Of a DNA stretch of 64,000 nucleotides, positions 37,144-46,180 are shown piece after piece. The notes under the pieces are model-generated. The model was not told the origin of the DNA. It saw only the letters and a program-made list of their open reading frames with translations, and ran no database searches. The stretch is from G965205525 sp965205525. GTDB lineage: Bacteria > Pseudomonadota > Gammaproteobacteria > JABABF01. Within the stretch, counting starts at the first letter, position 1. Each line of letters opens with the position of its first letter. Location: the NCBI GenBank assembly GCA_965205525.1, contig OZ242171.1:1674001-1738000 (forward strand), written 5' to 3'. Position numbers and translations under genes: made by a program.

Positions 37144-37188
37144 AATGATATGAACCAACGACAAGTCAAAGTACCAATAAACTGCTGT

Positions 37189-38469
37189 TCAATATTCTCC
37201 TCGTCGCCAGCGAGGCCTATATCCACGATCAAAACCTGTGAATGGATCATGGTATTGTTTTACAGGCAAACCCTGTCGCATCAGGGCAGATTTTAATTCA
37301 TCCTGATGCCCGGTCATCTTGCAACGGACAACCATTCTTCCCTGTTCCGGAGCCAAATGTATTCTGCTCATTTTTTTATTGCGATGATAAGAAATCGCAT
37401 TAGCATAAAAAGAAAAATGTCCGGAAGCTCCTATGATATGATCACAGTCGCCTAGCAGGTATATGTTTTTTACGGCTGTCATGGTTTCTTGGCCTCTTAG
37501 CTCTTTGTTCTTCGTAACCATATCGCAATTCAAGTTATCGTAACGCTTTTCGCTGTTATCGTAAATGAAATTTAAGCCGGAATCGACGGGCAGCTGTTTT
37601 AGAATCATCGAGTCATCGGTAGCAACATATATAGTCCTGCTCGCTGTTATTTCCGCCAAAGCCTCAATGCAACGGATATAGCTTGCTAAATATTTCCTCC
37701 CTCCCCCCCACTCAACTCTATCTCCACACCTTATGTGACAGCCGATAACAGGATCGGACGGGAAGCCTATCTCCTTTTTACATCTCTCAATGCATATCCC
37801 ATATTCCTCTTGTAACTTCAAAAAAGATGTCAATAAAAGACCGGTAACATAGTCGCGCTGATAGGGTAAGCGTTCACAAGCATGGTCCATATTAATGCTG
37901 TTAAGTGTGGTTAAAGGCAGGCACACATAGCGACTGATAATGCTATTGTAGCGCAATATTTTATCTGGTGATGGAAGAAATTGGAAAACTCCATCTACTC
38001 TTTTCTCTATGTCGAACATAGCGTGATTCGTAATAGGTTTAAAAGGGAAAAGATAAGTGGGCGGGTCATCAAAAAGAACTGTACGGTTATACATATATCC
38101 GAAAATAAGAGCTGTCGTTAAGCTCTCCATTACTTGGGAGCTAAATCCGGCGATATGCGGCTTGACCAAGAGATATCGGGCATCTTCGGGAGACACTCCA
38201 AATTGCATGAAATTGAATCTCTCCAGCAGTACGCGGTCAAGCGCTTTCAGCGTATCTTTGGTATATGCAATTTCCGATACAGATGCAGGGGTTTTCTCCA
38301 GTGCGATATATCCTCGCCGTTTCAGGCAGCGGACAATAGATGGGTGTTCTACATAGTCATACAACACCTGTCTCCACCATCCTCTGATGGTACTCATGAT
38401 AGAACTTATAAAGTTCCATCTTGCCCAAGATATAGCTGCCTTACAGATTGCAATAGCGATTCTTAACAT
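37189..38469 (-). CDS. Fucosyltransferase-like protein (NodZ/FUT8 type)
   Basis: A 426-residue protein, AT-rich relative to its surroundings. The block VIGCHIRCGD (residues 241-250) matches motif I (H-x-R-R-G-D-like) of alpha-1,6-fucosyltransferases, and ATDDS (283-287) and the GASGHFSFYANA region fit later motifs. These enzymes move fucose from GDP-fucose to a sugar acceptor. The remainder is divergent and I cannot name the acceptor. It starts 3 bases after the DUF2238 gene, so it shares that transcript. Composition suggests transfer. Confidence 0.65.
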   Translation of the reverse strand: MLRIAIAICKAAISWARWNFISSIMSTIRGWWRQVLYDYVEHPSIVRCLKRRGYIALEKTPASVSEIAYTKDTLKALDRVLLERFNFMQFGVSPEDARYLLVKPHIAGFSSQVMESLTTALIFGYMYNRTVLFDDPPTYLFPFKPITNHAMFDIEKRVDGVFQFLPSPDKILRYNSIISRYVCLPLTTLNSINMDHACERLPYQRDYVTGLLLTSFLKLQEEYGICIERCKKEIGFPSDPVIGCHIRCGDRVEWGGGRKYLASYIRCIEALAEITASRTIYVATDDSMILKQLPVDSGLNFIYDNSEKRYDNLNCDMVTKNKELRGQETMTAVKNIYLLGDCDHIIGASGHFSFYANAISYHRNKKMSRIHLAPEQGRMVVRCKMTGHQDELKSALMRQGLPVKQYHDPFTGFDRGYRPRWRRGEY

Positions 38470-38472
38470 TGG

Positions 38473-39120
38473 CTACGAAGTATTAAATAGATCCCTGCCA
38501 TAAAAGCGAAACTTCAGTAGCGCAACCATCGCACCCAGCATATCTGCCAGCATGTCTTTCTGGGCATCCCAAGGGTCTCCCTGGGAGCCCAGGTAGGAAA
38601 CGCTACTGTTCCCTCCCTTGATAACCGCATACCACCACTCTGCAATTTCAAAGCAGGCGGCCATGGATGTGATAGCAAACAGGCAGAACAGCATGATCGG
38701 CACTACACGGGTAATCCAGCCCTGTCGCAGAACCAGCTCCGCTATAGGCCAGGCCCAGGCACCAGCTAGGAAATGGCCGACACGATCGTAGTGATTGCGT
38801 TCAAAACCGAAAGTGTCTGTTACCCAGCCAAAGGGCGTTCGTTCAAAAGTATAATGTCCGCCGACGGTATACCAGCACAGACCTAACGCCATCACGTAGT
38901 AGGAGGCATCGGAGAAACGAAACTTGCGAAAGGTCAGTACCAACAGCAGGTACAGTGACACTATCGGCAGATTTTCTGCAACCCACACATCACGGTCATA
39001 GGGATCAATTGCCCAGTACAGCCAAAACGGCAGAAAAGCAATTGCCAGCACATAGGGGAAGTATGCATGGAAGTGGAAGGGAAATTTTCCCCAAACAGTG
39101 GAATGCTGCGCTGACATCAT
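38473..39120 (-). CDS. DUF2238 (YjdF-like) integral membrane protein
   Basis: A 215-residue inner-membrane protein with about six hydrophobic segments. Family motifs are GGHYTFERTPFGW, NHYDRVGHFLAG and the C-terminal GSQGDPWDAQKDMLADMLGA. The function of the family is unknown. Its composition is like the main chromosome, unlike the fucosyltransferase gene that directly follows. Confidence 0.85.
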   Translation of the reverse strand: MMSAQHSTVWGKFPFHFHAYFPYVLAIAFLPFWLYWAIDPYDRDVWVAENLPIVSLYLLLVLTFRKFRFSDASYYVMALGLCWYTVGGHYTFERTPFGWVTDTFGFERNHYDRVGHFLAGAWAWPIAELVLRQGWITRVVPIMLFCLFAITSMAACFEIAEWWYAVIKGGNSSVSYLGSQGDPWDAQKDMLADMLGAMVALLKFRFYGRDLFNTS

Positions 39121-39158
39121 AATGTAAGTGCCCCTTACAGCGGCTGAAAAACCTTTAA

Positions 39159-40301
39159 TTAATTATTTCGGAGGGTGGCGGCAAAAGTGCGCACATCCTG
39201 TATAAACAGATCCGGCACCTCCATCGCGGCAAAATGGCCGCCTTTTTTCATTTCGCTCCAGTGAACAATATTGTAAGAATGTTCCGCCCAGCGGCGCGGC
39301 GCCTTGATCAGCTCGGCTGGGAAAATCACCGCCCCCGTCGGGACCTCCACACGCGAGGTATCTTGCTCGCTATGCATGGTTTCATAGTAAAGACGCGCTG
39401 AAGAGCCGGGTGTGCCGGTAAACCAGTACAGGGCAATATTGGTGAGCAGCTCGTCCTTGCTGAAACTTTTCTCCACATCACCGCCGCAATCGCTCCAAGC
39501 GCGAAATTTCTCCACGATCCAGCCGGCCACGCCAGTGGGGGAATCGTTGAGGGCATACGCCAGAGTCTGGGGCTTGGTGCTCTGAATATGAAAGTAGCCC
39601 ATGCCCTCTTTGCTGAATTCCTCGCTTAGCTGCATCGCCTGTGCTTCCGCCTCCGCCACCCCATCCATCGGATTATCCTCTCCCTCCGGCGGCGAGGCAA
39701 AAACCATGTTGAGATGCACACCCCGGCAGTGCTCCGGGTCTTGGCGCCCCATCTCGGTACTGATCATCGCACCCCAGTCGCCACCTTGAGCGATGTAGCC
39801 TTCATAGCCCAGCTCTGACATCAGCTTTGACTGCAGGGCGGCGATACGCTTCGGCCCCATGCCTGGAGATGTGGCGGGGGGTGAAAAACCGAAGCCGGGC
39901 AAAGAAGCACTGACCACATGGAAAGCATCTGCTGCCGTGCCGCCATGGGCCTCCGGATCGGTGAGCGGTTCAATCACCTTGAGAAATTCTACCACCGAAC
40001 CCGGCCACCCGTGGGTGATGATAATAGGTTGCGCATTCTCATGGTGAGAGCGCTGATGAATAAAATGCAATGTCTGCCCGTCTACTTCTGTGAGAAACTG
40101 ACTGAAGCGATTTAATTCCTTCTCCCGAGCCCGCCAGTCAAAGTCGCTGCGCCAGTAGCGGCACAGGTCACGCAGGTATTCCAAGTCGGTACCGTAGGAC
40201 CAGTCGGCATCATTAACTTGGTCCGGCCAGCGGGTATTGTCCAAACGCCGATGCAAATCAGCAATCTCTTCATCGGCAATGTGCACACTAAATGGTTGCA
40301 T
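39159..40301 (-). CDS. Epoxide hydrolase (alpha/beta hydrolase with EHN domain)
   Basis: A 380-residue protein with the N-terminal epoxide-hydrolase domain (FSVHIADEEIADLHRRLDNT). The alpha/beta core follows with oxyanion motif THGWPGS, nucleophile Asp in QGGDWGAMIS and catalytic His in KKGGHFAAME. It resembles juvenile-hormone-type microsomal epoxide hydrolases and would open an epoxide to a diol. ATG at 40301 is chosen because GAGGAG precedes it. Confidence 0.88.
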   Translation of the reverse strand: MQPFSVHIADEEIADLHRRLDNTRWPDQVNDADWSYGTDLEYLRDLCRYWRSDFDWRAREKELNRFSQFLTEVDGQTLHFIHQRSHHENAQPIIITHGWPGSVVEFLKVIEPLTDPEAHGGTAADAFHVVSASLPGFGFSPPATSPGMGPKRIAALQSKLMSELGYEGYIAQGGDWGAMISTEMGRQDPEHCRGVHLNMVFASPPEGEDNPMDGVAEAEAQAMQLSEEFSKEGMGYFHIQSTKPQTLAYALNDSPTGVAGWIVEKFRAWSDCGGDVEKSFSKDELLTNIALYWFTGTPGSSARLYYETMHSEQDTSRVEVPTGAVIFPAELIKAPRRWAEHSYNIVHWSEMKKGGHFAAMEVPDLFIQDVRTFAATLRNN

Positions 40302-40324
40302 TAGCGTTCTCCTCAAAGTGAATA

Positions 40325-41209
40325 CTAGCGGTTAGTGTAACTTTTCCTGGGATGTATGGCAATCTGCAGGCGCTCGCCGATTTCCGGATTCTTCTCCTCA
40401 AGAACACTCTCTGCCAAACGCCGGTAATCGGCTTTGAAATCGTCGTGGGTGAAAAGCCAGAATTTGCTGTTGCGCACTCCTTCAAGCACTTTTACCGCCG
40501 CTTCCATCGGGTTCAGAGCGCCAGGCAGAGAAGAGGAAACGTTTTTTCGGAAAGAGCGCTCCGCCTCGCTGGCCAGCGGAACACCGCTGCCGTATTGCTC
40601 CGGACGCATCCGCTCGGATTGCCAGATGCCGGTGTCTATGGGGCCGGGGCACAGCACCGATACACCGACCGATGCGCCCGTAATACCCAGCTCATAATAC
40701 AGAGATTGGCTGATGGCGACCACAGCATGCTTGGTCGCCGTGTAGGGTCCCATGAACGGACTGCCGAGCAGACCACCCTGAGAGGCGGTATTCACGATAT
40801 GTCCAGGGGCTCCCTGTCGCAGCATCTCCGGCAGGAAGGCGCGAATTCCATGCAGCACACCGAATACATTGACATCAAAACTCCAGCGCCAGTCAGCGAG
40901 ATTCCGCTCCCAGGAAATACCGTCCACGAGCACACCGGCATTGTTGCACAGCAGGTGCACAGCGCCGAAGCGCTGCCGGGCAGCGATTGCCAGCGCCTCC
41001 ACCTCTTCAAAACGAGATACATCGGCGGCCTGAGCCAGCACCTCCGCTCCGCTCTCCTGCAACTCGGCCTCTACCCGAGAGAGGTTGTCGGTATCCACAT
41101 CGCTGATAACTACGGCAAGCCCCTCTGCCGCTGCCTGCCGGGCCAAGCCTTCGCCGAGACCGCTGGCAGCCCCGGTAATGACCGCGGTACGACCTTGAAA
41201 ACTTTCCAT
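40325..41209 (-). CDS. Short-chain dehydrogenase/reductase
   Basis: A 294-residue SDR with cofactor loop ITGAASGLGEGLA, NNAGVL motif and catalytic Ser (NTASQGG), Tyr and Lys (YTATKHAV). A C-terminal extension beyond the classical SDR core is present. ATG at 41209 gives the family start (MESFQGRTAVITG). It lies between the luciferase-like oxidoreductase and the epoxide hydrolase on the same strand, probably one operon. Confidence 0.88.
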   Translation of the reverse strand: MESFQGRTAVITGAASGLGEGLARQAAAEGLAVVISDVDTDNLSRVEAELQESGAEVLAQAADVSRFEEVEALAIAARQRFGAVHLLCNNAGVLVDGISWERNLADWRWSFDVNVFGVLHGIRAFLPEMLRQGAPGHIVNTASQGGLLGSPFMGPYTATKHAVVAISQSLYYELGITGASVGVSVLCPGPIDTGIWQSERMRPEQYGSGVPLASEAERSFRKNVSSSLPGALNPMEAAVKVLEGVRNSKFWLFTHDDFKADYRRLAESVLEEKNPEIGERLQIAIHPRKSYTNR

Positions 41210-41240
41210 TGCCTTAGGGCCCGCCCATCCGCCTTCTCGC

Positions 41241-42392
41241 TCAGGCGTGAACGCGCGACACTGGACGGCCATATTTCTTGCGAAAATAAGGCAGCACCTG
41301 CTCGCCGAGATTGTGAATTGATGTCATGATTTTTTCGTGCGGCACGGTGCCCATTTGCATCAGAAACATGATTTCATCAGCACCTGCATCTATGAGCCGC
41401 TGCACATAGGCAAGGGCATCCTGCGCCGTGCCATAGGCATGGTTGACGTTGTACAGACCAGTATGCTCTGTACCAACAGGAATTTTTTCCTCACTCAGGT
41501 AAGCGACAACCTGCTTTTCGCTTTCCTCCATGATATCGCTCAGCTCCTCTGCGCTCAGCGCATCACTGCTGGGCGCAGGCCCGCTGCCGTACCAATGTGC
41601 AATGGATTCGGCAAAAAAGCGCTGTCCGCGCAGGCCGATGCGCCGCGCCTCGTTCGCATCTTCCAGCACTAGGGCTGGACACAGGGCTACGAGATTCTCG
41701 GTGACAAAATCCCCCACCTGCTGCTCGGGGCGGCGCCGGGTGCAGGCAGCCCGGTATATCTTGTTTTTTGCAGCGATATCTTCAGGGCCGCCAAAACCGA
41801 GCACCAGTGCGCCCATGCCCCGCTCACCCGCCATGTTCAGGGTCTCCTCACGGGTGCAGGCCAAGTAGATCGGCGGATGCGGATCCTGGCAAGGTTTCGG
41901 ATGAATAGGCCTGGGGGGAATAGTGACATGCCTGCCCTCGCATGAGAAATCGCCATCCCGCCACATGCGGGGGATCAGGTACATGGCCTCATCCACTTGG
42001 CTCTGTAAATTCTCCATGCGATTGCCAAAAGCACCGGCTTCCTGCTCTGTGCCTCCCTTGCCGATACCGAAGTTGACGCGCCCCTTGCTGAGAATATCCA
42101 AAGTGGCAATGCGCTCGGCCACCTTGATCGGATGATTCTGGGCAATCGGCAGGCAGACCACACCGTGACCGATCTCCAAGTGCTGCGTACAGCCCGCCAC
42201 ATAGGCTAGGAAGGTTTCCGGCGCACTCATATGCGCATACTGAGTGAGGGAGGTATGCTCTACCGCCCAAATACCGTCAAAGTCCATCTCCTCGGCGAGC
42301 AGCGCCTGCTCTATGCACTCGTGGAACACTTGATATTCAGAGGCACGGGAAGTATCTACGATTTGCGCCTCAAAGATCATGGAGAATTTCAT
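41241..42392 (-). CDS. LLM-class flavin-dependent oxidoreductase (luciferase-like)
   Basis: A 383-residue TIM-barrel monooxygenase of the bacterial luciferase family. Blocks include FDGIWAVEHTSL, VVCLPIAQNHPIKVAERIATLD and RVNFGIGKGGTEQE, the last being the flavin-phosphate region. Such enzymes use reduced FMN or F420 for oxygen insertion or hydride transfer. It heads the LLM-SDR-epoxide hydrolase run and is divergent from the crotonase gene. Confidence 0.88.
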   Translation of the reverse strand: MKFSMIFEAQIVDTSRASEYQVFHECIEQALLAEEMDFDGIWAVEHTSLTQYAHMSAPETFLAYVAGCTQHLEIGHGVVCLPIAQNHPIKVAERIATLDILSKGRVNFGIGKGGTEQEAGAFGNRMENLQSQVDEAMYLIPRMWRDGDFSCEGRHVTIPPRPIHPKPCQDPHPPIYLACTREETLNMAGERGMGALVLGFGGPEDIAAKNKIYRAACTRRRPEQQVGDFVTENLVALCPALVLEDANEARRIGLRGQRFFAESIAHWYGSGPAPSSDALSAEELSDIMEESEKQVVAYLSEEKIPVGTEHTGLYNVNHAYGTAQDALAYVQRLIDAGADEIMFLMQMGTVPHEKIMTSIHNLGEQVLPYFRKKYGRPVSRVHA

Positions 42393-42480
42393 GGGTCAAC
42401 TCGCCTGTCACACCGCACTGAACGGCAGCTAACGGCTGTGTTGCCCGCCGCTCACTGCATTTGCATACAGATTCATGCCA

Positions 42481-42486
42481 TATAAT
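42481..42486 (+). promoter_or_regulatory. Likely -10 element of the crotonase gene
   Basis: A perfect TATAAT 36 bases upstream of the start. No well-spaced -35 was found; TTGCAT at 42461-42466 gives only a 14-base spacer. Confidence 0.35.
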
Positions 42487-42522
42487 ACATAAAAATTGCT
42501 TGGCGCATCCTAGGAGGATACT

Positions 42523-43275
42523 ATGGATTCACAGACACCGCATATCTTGGTAAAAACTGGCTCCGTGACCGAGATCCGGTTCAATCGTCCGGAGAAGAAG
42601 AATGCTGTCACGGGCGATATGTACCAAGCGCTGTATCAGGCTCTGCAGACAGCATCAGCGGATGACAAAGTTCGGGCGGTTTTCCTGCGTGGCACCGACG
42701 ACTGCTTCTGCGCCGGCAATGACATCGCGGACTTGGCGGCGGCGGCTGACATGCAGAATCCAGCGGCGGGGGAATTCATGCGTATCCTGGCCGAAATCAA
42801 CAAGCCCTTGGTGGCTGCGGTGAGCGGGCCCGCCATTGGCATCGGTACCACCCTGCTCCTGCATTGTGACTTCGTTTATGCCGACGAGACGGCACTGTTT
42901 AGCACTCCCTTCACGACCCTCGGCGTATGCCCGGAAGCAGGCTCCAGCTTTCTGCTGGTAGAGCGGATCGGTCATGTGCGGGCGGCAGAAATGCTACTGC
43001 TCAGCGAGCGGGTAAACGCAGAGCGGGCCGAAGAAATAGGCCTTATCAATCGGATGGTGCCCGCTGCCGCACTGTACGAAGAAGCAGAAAAAACTGCGGA
43101 GCGGCTGGCTGGCATGTCGGCGATATCCGTGCAGTCAAGCAAACGCCTGATGCGGCATCATCTCGGTAGCGCAAGTATGGAGGCCTTTGATCGGGAGATA
43201 AAAGCATTCGCGGGCCTGATGGAATCCGAGGAAGCGCAGCAGGCATTCGCCGCTTTCCTCGGCAAGGGGAAATAG
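42523..43275 (+). CDS. Enoyl-CoA hydratase/isomerase family protein
   Basis: A 250-residue crotonase. The oxyanion-hole strands are DDCFCAGNDIADL and SGPAIGIGTTLLLHCD, and a Glu at the catalytic position lies in TLGVCPEAGSS. The start follows AGGAGGATACT. It acts on acyl-CoA thioesters, fitting beta-oxidation of a side chain or ring-cleavage product. It converges with the BtuM-like gene. Confidence 0.9.
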   Translation: MDSQTPHILVKTGSVTEIRFNRPEKKNAVTGDMYQALYQALQTASADDKVRAVFLRGTDDCFCAGNDIADLAAAADMQNPAAGEFMRILAEINKPLVAAVSGPAIGIGTTLLLHCDFVYADETALFSTPFTTLGVCPEAGSSFLLVERIGHVRAAEMLLLSERVNAERAEEIGLINRMVPAAALYEEAEKTAERLAGMSAISVQSSKRLMRHHLGSASMEAFDREIKAFAGLMESEEAQQAFAAFLGKGK

Positions 43276-43279
43276 CCGG

Positions 43280-43843
43280 CTATTGGCCCAGTCTGTACCC
43301 CTCTCGCCTACCGAGCCGGGCCACAGCGATGTGCGCTCCCGCCGCCACCGCCAGCCAAGAAGCAGTCACCACCAAATATCCAGGCAGGTAGTTCAGCACT
43401 TGGTTCGCATACTGCGCGGCTGTCATGTCCGCAAAGTAGCCGGAGAAGAAATAAAAACCCGCATTGGAAACTAGGAAAGCTAGCCCCACCGATAGCGTGA
43501 AGATCGTCGCCAGAGACAGCAAGGTCCCCAAGGCCAGGCGATGACGGCCCGCATACCAAGTCCCGCCCAGCCATAGGACAGCTTGGGATGGAAGCAAGGC
43601 GATGTAGGCAGGGGTAAAGCAGTAATCACTCACTCCCGCTAGACGCACCACCGACCAGTCCACTAAGACCGCTTCTAGAAACAGCAGGGCAAAGGGCCAC
43701 CAGGTGCGCAGATAAAAACCGCCGAGAAGGAAAACTGCCCAAGAGGCATCGGGCAGCTGGGTCTGCAAGCCACGGGTTATGCCCATCAGCAGTGCCAGCA
43801 CGGAAAAGATGATCGCCAAGGCGCGGGGTGAAAGTGACTGCAT
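43280..43843 (-). CDS. BtuM-like cobalamin transporter (solitary ECF S-component-like)
   Basis: A 187-residue membrane protein with about six hydrophobic segments. The segment LPDASWAVFLLGGFYLR and the block GVSDYCFTPAYIALLP are what I recall as BtuM hallmarks; the Cys (C75) corresponds to the cobalt-coordinating Cys described for Thiobacillus BtuM. BtuM imports vitamin B12 without an ECF energising module. ATG at 43843 is used; a longer frame to 43996 has no membrane-protein character. It is divergent from riboswitch-controlled btuB, which supports the role. Confidence 0.65.
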   Translation of the reverse strand: MQSLSPRALAIIFSVLALLMGITRGLQTQLPDASWAVFLLGGFYLRTWWPFALLFLEAVLVDWSVVRLAGVSDYCFTPAYIALLPSQAVLWLGGTWYAGRHRLALGTLLSLATIFTLSVGLAFLVSNAGFYFFSGYFADMTAAQYANQVLNYLPGYLVVTASWLAVAAGAHIAVARLGRREGYRLGQ

Positions 43844-43989
43844 GACTTCAGATAGCTGACAAGACTGCCGAAGTTTACTCCCATGCGAAAACAAGTACAA
43901 ATCAGCAGTCCATATCGTTGGCAATCTGTACCTCGGCGCACCGACCCGGTGGAACGTCGGCGGAGACGACGCTGTCGGCAGCACCGCTC

Positions 43990-44016
43990 TTGACATGTGA
44001 GCATCTGCTATATAAT
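43990..44016 (+). promoter_or_regulatory. Promoter of btuB
   Basis: TTGACA (43990-43995) and TATAAT (44011-44016), both perfect, with a short 15-base spacer. It lies just upstream of the cobalamin riboswitch. Confidence 0.65.
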
Positions 44017-44024
44017 GGACCCTG

Positions 44025-44178
44025 CATAGAGGCCTCTGCGGCAGGATTGCTTCGGCAATGTCGTGGAATAAATGAGAAGCCAGTGCGACGTGACAGTATG
44101 CCTGTCACGCGAGTCTGGCGCTGCCCCCGCAACGGTGATCGGTCCCCCCGGATCGTCAGCCCGACATCGGCCTGTATG
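44025..44178 (+). promoter_or_regulatory. Cobalamin riboswitch
   Basis: The closing helix pairs CATAGAGGCC (44025-44034) with GGCCTGTATG (44069+100 region, 44169-44178) with one mismatch. The conserved core CTGGCGCTGCCCCCGCAACG and the B12-box-like AGCCCGACATCGGCCTG are present, together with the AGCCAGTG strand. Adenosylcobalamin binding should reduce btuB expression. About 115 bases of expression platform follow before the btuB start. Confidence 0.9.
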
Positions 44179-44293
44179 TTTCTACTGTAGATGCTGCGGA
44201 AGGCGGTGTCGGTGGTCTTCTGCCATTGTCTTCCCTTCCCTGCGACCGTAACGCTGTGACGGCCTGCACGGTCTCCTTGCTGGGAAGACGAAC

Positions 44294-46165
44294 ATGAATA
44301 TACAACCGATTGCATGGCTTACATGCCTGCTGGTGTGCGCTGCAGACGGCTTTGCGGAAGAAACACCCGCAACGGGAGAACCTGCGGAGCAGACGATCAT
44401 CACGGCCACCCGTACATCGGTGCGGGACGGCATCGCCCTGCCCCCGACAACCCTCCTGACCCGTGAAGATATTCAGCGTCTTCAGATCCGCAGCTTAGAA
44501 GAGCTGATGAGCCGCATCCCTGGGGCGCAGTTTGCCCGCACTGGCGGGCGTGGCGGCGATACTGCTTTATTCTTGCGCGGTACAAACAGGGACCACACCA
44601 CGTTTCTCGTCAATGGCATGTATGTGAACAGTGTGACCGGTTTCGGCTATCCCTTGTCTTTTCTAGACCCAGATGCGATTGAGCGGGTTGAAGTGGTGCG
44701 AGGTCCCCGCTCTTCCCTGTATGGCTCCGGCGCTATCGGCGGCGTAGTGCACATCATCACCCGCACACCGCAACGCGATGTCAGCCGCATTCGCGCCGGT
44801 ATTGGCAGCAATCGCACCTCCGAGGGCGCATTGCACCTGACGCGCAATCTGCATCCGGGAACTATTTCCCTAGACTTCTCCCATTACGGCACCCAAGGAA
44901 TAGACGATACGCTGCCAGACAATGGAGACCGAGGTGATCGGGATGCCTTTCGCAACCGCTCCCTCAAGGTTTCCTTGTACAGAGAGGTGGGGGATCGAGG
45001 CACTCTCCGTCTAGACGGCCTCCTTGCCAGTGGTGAAGATGAATATGACCCAGATCCGGGTCCCTTTTGTGATCCGACGGGATGTGATGATGCGGATGGA
45101 ATTACCGGTGATATTCGGCGCCTTGGGGCCTACACAATCAATTGGACCCACTCAATCGGTACGCATTGGACAACCCGATTAAATCTCGGACGTTCTGACG
45201 AAGAATGGGACGGCCAGTCCATCATGCGCGATTTTCTTAGCCGCGAGCCTGCCCGCAACGAGTACGAATACGAGTTGGAGCGCAACTCGGTTTCCTGGCA
45301 GAACGACATTCGCATGGAGAACTGGGGCTTGCTCAGCGCAGGGGCAGATTACTACAAGGAAACGGCAGATATAGGCGGCGACTTCCCCTATGATGCAGAA
45401 CGAGACAACCTGGGCCTGTTCTTGCAATACCAGGCGAAATGGGGCCGGCAACACCTGACGCTCGGCTGGCGCACCGAAGACAACGAGCAGTACGGCAGTC
45501 ATCACACTGGCAATATTGACTGGGGATGGAGCTTCGGTAAGGAGATGATGCTGGTTTTATCATGGGGGGAAGCATTCGTCGCACCCAATTTCAGCAACCT
45601 TTACTTCCCCGGATTCAGCAACCCGGAGCTACAGCCCGAGGAATCCCGCAACTACGAGGTACAGCTGCGACGAGAGGGCACACCGCTGCGATGGGCGGTC
45701 AGCCTGTTCCGCAATGAAGTGGACAACCTGATAGAGTTTGATGCGGTTCAATCTATCCCGGTCAACCGCAGAAGCATCCTGCTCAAGGGAGCGGAGCTAG
45801 AGATAGAAACCACGCTGGAGGAATTGCATATTGCGCTTTCTTTCGCCTACTTGGACCCGAAGAACCGCGCCGACGGCAGTGTGCTGGCCCGCCGCGCCCG
45901 CCGCACTCTGCACTTAGATTTGGACCGAGATATCGGTCCGGTGCATATCGGCCTCAGCTGGCAGGCGGTTGACCATCGTACGGACTCAGACGGCACCCGC
46001 CTGTCGGGTTACGGTATCGTACATGCCCGCCTTGCCTGGCAGCTGGATCCCCAGTGGCACATCCGGCTCAGCCTGCATAACCTGTTGAACCAAGACTACG
46101 CACTTATCAACAACTATGCCACCGAAGATCTCAACGGGCTAATATCGCTGACCTATGAGTGGTAA
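44294..46165 (+). CDS. btuB: TonB-dependent vitamin B12 receptor
   Basis: A 623-residue outer-membrane receptor. A signal peptide (about 1-21) precedes the TonB-box-like EQTIITATRT, the plug domain (FLRGTNRDHTTFLVNGMYVN, ERVEVVRGPRSSLYGSGAIGG) and the barrel ending with an aromatic-type terminus (ISLTYEW). Size matches E. coli BtuB (614), and the upstream cobalamin riboswitch fixes the substrate class. With BtuM-like it forms an outer- plus inner-membrane B12 route; no btuCDF genes are in the window. Confidence 0.93.
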   Translation: MNIQPIAWLTCLLVCAADGFAEETPATGEPAEQTIITATRTSVRDGIALPPTTLLTREDIQRLQIRSLEELMSRIPGAQFARTGGRGGDTALFLRGTNRDHTTFLVNGMYVNSVTGFGYPLSFLDPDAIERVEVVRGPRSSLYGSGAIGGVVHIITRTPQRDVSRIRAGIGSNRTSEGALHLTRNLHPGTISLDFSHYGTQGIDDTLPDNGDRGDRDAFRNRSLKVSLYREVGDRGTLRLDGLLASGEDEYDPDPGPFCDPTGCDDADGITGDIRRLGAYTINWTHSIGTHWTTRLNLGRSDEEWDGQSIMRDFLSREPARNEYEYELERNSVSWQNDIRMENWGLLSAGADYYKETADIGGDFPYDAERDNLGLFLQYQAKWGRQHLTLGWRTEDNEQYGSHHTGNIDWGWSFGKEMMLVLSWGEAFVAPNFSNLYFPGFSNPELQPEESRNYEVQLRREGTPLRWAVSLFRNEVDNLIEFDAVQSIPVNRRSILLKGAELEIETTLEELHIALSFAYLDPKNRADGSVLARRARRTLHLDLDRDIGPVHIGLSWQAVDHRTDSDGTRLSGYGIVHARLAWQLDPQWHIRLSLHNLLNQDYALINNYATEDLNGLISLTYEW

Positions 46166-46180
46166 CATGCCTACACTAGC

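Noticed and set aside
43844..43996. Longer N-terminus for the BtuM-like protein
   Set aside because: The extra 51 residues are polar, lack similarity and overlap the btuB control region; ATG 43843 starts the first membrane helix.
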